64,000 nt of DNA from Ichthyenterobacterium magnum. Its GTDB lineage: Bacteria > Bacteroidota > Bacteroidia > Flavobacteriales > Flavobacteriaceae. The notes under the pieces were generated by a model that was not told where the DNA came from, searched no databases, and worked only from the letters and a program-made list of their open reading frames with translations. Made by a program: the position numbers and the translations under genes. Position 1 is the first letter of the stretch, and each line of letters starts with the position of its first letter. The stretch covers positions 806,474-870,473 of the forward strand of contig NZ_RAQJ01000001.1 in assembly GCF_003610635.1 (NCBI RefSeq), written 5' to 3'. This document shows, piece after piece, positions 61,723 through 64,000 of the stretch.

Positions 61723-63414
61723 CTATTCTTTAATATCCTTAAGTTTCAACTGTAAACTTACATTACCTTGCCAATGGTTTTCATCAATAGAATACACTGC
61801 TTTAAAAGCTTTTCTGTTTTTAATAGTATCTAGTTTATCTCCCAAACCAAAACCAATACCAACCAACTTATCACTTCCGTTTTGTGTAACTGTTACGCGT
61901 AAATGTTTATCATCTTCTCCAACGCATTTACCATAACCTGTATCTTGTAATTCTTCACTCATAAAAACTGGTGTCATATTTCCTGGTCCAAAAGGTGCAA
62001 ATTGACTAATAATTCGCCATAACTTGGTATTAACTTGATGTAATTCTATTGGCATATCTACAGTTACCTCTGGAATTAATAAATTCTTATCTATTGTGCT
62101 CGCAACAACAGTTTCAAAAGCCTCTTTAAAGGCTCCATAGTTTTTAATTTCTAGTGTCAATCCTGCAGCATATTTATGTCCTCCAAATTGTTCAATATGT
62201 TCCTTACAGGCTTCAAGTGCATTATAAACATCAAATCCTTTTACAGAACGTGCCGAAGCTGCTAATTTATCTCCACTTTTAGTAAACACTAGTGTCGGTC
62301 TGTAATAGGTTTCTGTTAGTCGCGAAGCCACAATACCTATTACGCCTTTATGCCAAGTTTCATTATAAACAACAGTTGTAAAACGTTTCTGTTCATTTTG
62401 GTCTTTAATTTGTTTTAAAGCTTCTTCTGTTATCTGTTTATCTGTTTCTCTTCTATCTGTATTATATTGGTTAATATCTAATGCATATTGCGCTGCTAAA
62501 TTAAAATCTGTTTCGGTTAAAAGTGTTACTGCATGATTACCATGTTTCATTCGGCCAGCTGCATTAATTCTTGGTGCTATTATAAAAACCACATCTGTAA
62601 TTGTAAGTTTCTCTTTTTTTGCCTCAACAATAATAGCTTTCATTCCTGGTCTTGGGTTGGTGTTAATAACCTGTAAACCAAAATAAGCCAAAGCTCTATT
62701 TTCTCCTGTAATTGGGACAATATCTGCACCTATTGCAGTAGCGACTAAATCTAAATACTCAACTAAATCTTCTGTTGTTTGGTTTTGCTTAAATGCTAAG
62801 GCTTGTACTAGTTTAAAGCCTACACCACAACCGCATAATTCTTTATAAGGATAGTCGCAATCATCTCGTTTTGGGTCTAAAACCGCTATAGCATCTGGTA
62901 ATTTATCACCTGGTCTGTGATGATCACAAATAATAAAATCGATATTTTTTTCTTTTGCATAAGCCACTTTTTCAATAGCTTTTATACCACAATCTAAAGC
63001 TATAATAAGTGTAAAATCATTGTCATGCGCAAAATCGATACCTTGGTAAGAAATACCATAACCTTCTGTATAGCGATCAGGAATATAAGTTGCTACATTT
63101 TGTGTTCTTGTTTTTAAATACGAAGCCATTAAAGCAACTGAAGTCGTTCCGTCTACATCATAATCACCATAAACCAAAATATTTTCTTTTTGAAGAAGCG
63201 CAGCTTCGATTCTAGCAACTGCCTGCTGCATATCCTTCATTAAAAAAGGATCATGCAAATCGTCTAAACTTGGTCTAAAAAACGTTTTTGCAGCGTCATA
63301 GGTTTTGATACCGCGTTGTAATAATAATGTTGCAACAGTTGCATCAATTTGAAGTGCTTCTTTTAAATGAGCAACTTTATTGGTTTCTGGTTTTGGTTTT
63401 AGTGTCCAACGCAT
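61723..63414 (-). CDS. recJ: Single-stranded-DNA exonuclease RecJ
   Basis: 563-aa 5'-3' exonuclease used in recombination and repair. DHH-family motifs: DYDVDGTTSVALM near residue 82, ALDCGI near 140 and CDHHRPGDKLP near 163. A DHHA1 domain (GGHKYAAGLTLE) lies near residue 415 and an OB-fold domain at the C-terminus (FAPFGPGNMTPVF). Length complete. Upstream of, and likely co-transcribed with, the MFS gene. Confidence 0.96.
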   Translation of the reverse strand: MRWTLKPKPETNKVAHLKEALQIDATVATLLLQRGIKTYDAAKTFFRPSLDDLHDPFLMKDMQQAVARIEAALLQKENILVYGDYDVDGTTSVALMASYLKTRTQNVATYIPDRYTEGYGISYQGIDFAHDNDFTLIIALDCGIKAIEKVAYAKEKNIDFIICDHHRPGDKLPDAIAVLDPKRDDCDYPYKELCGCGVGFKLVQALAFKQNQTTEDLVEYLDLVATAIGADIVPITGENRALAYFGLQVINTNPRPGMKAIIVEAKKEKLTITDVVFIIAPRINAAGRMKHGNHAVTLLTETDFNLAAQYALDINQYNTDRRETDKQITEEALKQIKDQNEQKRFTTVVYNETWHKGVIGIVASRLTETYYRPTLVFTKSGDKLAASARSVKGFDVYNALEACKEHIEQFGGHKYAAGLTLEIKNYGAFKEAFETVVASTIDKNLLIPEVTVDMPIELHQVNTKLWRIISQFAPFGPGNMTPVFMSEELQDTGYGKCVGEDDKHLRVTVTQNGSDKLVGIGFGLGDKLDTIKNRKAFKAVYSIDENHWQGNVSLQLKLKDIKE

Positions 63415-63429
63415 ATATTTTAATTACTT

Positions 63430-63490
63430 TGTCATATTGAGCACAGTTGAAATATCTGTTTTGAGATTCTTCACTAAGTTCAGAATGACA
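63430..63490. repeat. Dispersed palindromic repeat (TGTCAT...ATGACA)
   Basis: TGTCATATTGAGCACAGTTG at one end and TTCAGAATGACA at the other form an imperfect palindrome with inner arms TCT and AGA. It resembles the GTCACGCTGAGC-type repeat at 41655 and related flavobacterial elements. It fills the recJ-OsmC gap. Confidence 0.7.
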
Positions 63491-63497
63491 TTGGTTT

Positions 63498-63923
63498 TTA
63501 GGCGTTATGATAGTGAATTGATGTTTTTACCTCTGAGAATTGTCTGAACATTTCCATAACACCACAATACTTTTCAATAGATAAGTCTACCGCTTTTTTT
63601 ATTTTCACTTCGTCAAGATTGTCTCCATATATATGGTATTCTACAGAAACTTTATTGTAGTACTTTGGATGTTCCTCTGTTAATTCTCCATACGTATCGA
63701 TTCTAAAATCTGAAAAAGGGACTTTCATTTTTTTTAAAATTGACACAACATCTAAACCTGAGCAACCTGCTAAAGAAGACAACATCATGGCTTTAGGACC
63801 TAATCCAGAATTATGACCTCCATTTTCAGGAGACGTATCCATTAATACCATTTTTCCGCTAGGATTATCAGATTCAAACTGAAGGTTTCCTTTCCAATGT
63901 GTTACGACTTTATTTGTTGTCAT
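63498..63923 (-). CDS. OsmC family protein
   Basis: 141-aa OsmC/Ohr-fold protein, a thiol-dependent peroxide-handling family. One cysteine is in LAGCSGLDVVS and a second in IEKYCGVMEMF; the pair matches the reactive cysteines of the family. The frame runs to 63977, but the ATG at 63923 (MTTNKVVTHWKGNLQFES) matches typical starts. Cytoplasmic. Confidence 0.9.
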   Translation of the reverse strand: MTTNKVVTHWKGNLQFESDNPSGKMVLMDTSPENGGHNSGLGPKAMMLSSLAGCSGLDVVSILKKMKVPFSDFRIDTYGELTEEHPKYYNKVSVEYHIYGDNLDEVKIKKAVDLSIEKYCGVMEMFRQFSEVKTSIHYHNA

Positions 63924-64000
63924 TGCTTTAGATTTTTTGTTTCTTGTGTAAGAATTATTTTTATAAATCGACCACAAAAAACATCTTGATTAGACTATTA

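Overview
The window reads as a chromosome segment of a marine Flavobacteriaceae-type bacterium (phylum Bacteroidota). The grounds are its AT-rich composition, the recurrent -7 promoter box TAnnTTTG ahead of many genes, families typical of the phylum (DUF3078, DUF2480, IPExxxVDY, DUF4199-like, paired M16 peptidases, OmpA with thrombospondin type-3 repeats, three-subunit SdhCAB), and dispersed palindromic repeats of flavobacterial type. It is mostly housekeeping sequence. I see no rRNA, tRNA, CRISPR array, integrase, transposase or prophage. Genus-level placement is not possible from the sequence alone.

Layout. 1-1.3 kb: hflX on +. 1.3-10.1 kb: a long minus-strand SUF iron-sulfur cluster operon (sufA-sufB-lipoprotein-sufC-sufD-sufS-hypothetical-sufE-DUF59/sufT-DUF2480), followed by a separately promoted DUF3078 outer-membrane protein. 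10.1-16.1 kb: thiL, two tandem paralogous cysteine-bearing mini-proteins, an alpha/beta hydrolase, brnQ, an AraC regulator, and a small redox-looking cassette (32-aa CxxC peptide, AhpD-like protein, cupredoxin-like protein). 16.1-22.4 kb: VOC protein, aminopeptidase P, a Crp/Fnr-type protein, a large secreted Asp-box (BNR/sortilin-like) protein and a lipoprotein. 22.5-26 kb: sdhCAB. 26-32.9 kb: a membrane-attached MutS-family ATPase, rpmA/rplU, a DUF4199-like protein, and an M16 peptidase pair (one active, one lacking the zinc motif). 32.9-41 kb: EamA transporter, HMA lipoprotein, YciI-like lipoprotein, CYTH protein, dinB, pyk, IPExxxVDY, rnc, fabF, acpP. 41-45.4 kb: purN, RNase H with viroplasmin domain, PfkB kinase, PurF-type enzyme. 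45.36-45.87 kb: a gene-free stretch with two tandem copies of a terminator-ended small-RNA-like unit. 45.9-56.1 kb: superoxide dismutase, AddA-like helicase/nuclease, kbl, OmpA, AddB-like nuclease, hydrolase. 56.1-64 kb: universal stress protein, GNAT-MATE pair, a short operon (32-aa membrane peptide, queD, lpxH-like), MFS transporter, recJ, OsmC.

The main unexplained signal is the tandem RNA unit at 45465-45540 and 45728-45800. Each copy has a -7-like box at the same offset, a conserved upstream GTCTAA element at the same offset, a 5' hairpin, a G-rich single-stranded linker and an intrinsic terminator. A 1-nt difference in an A-run rules out a shared reading frame. Secondary signals are an inverted repeat bracketing the suf promoter, extra envelope-type genes inside the suf operon, small genes below usual annotation cut-offs (14958-15056, 58859-58957), a possible stop-split small gene (60222-60374), ribosomal protein L21 with an extra C-terminal helical domain, and an HMA lipoprotein with a metallothionein-like tail. 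All functional names rest on motif and family recognition by eye; no database search was run.
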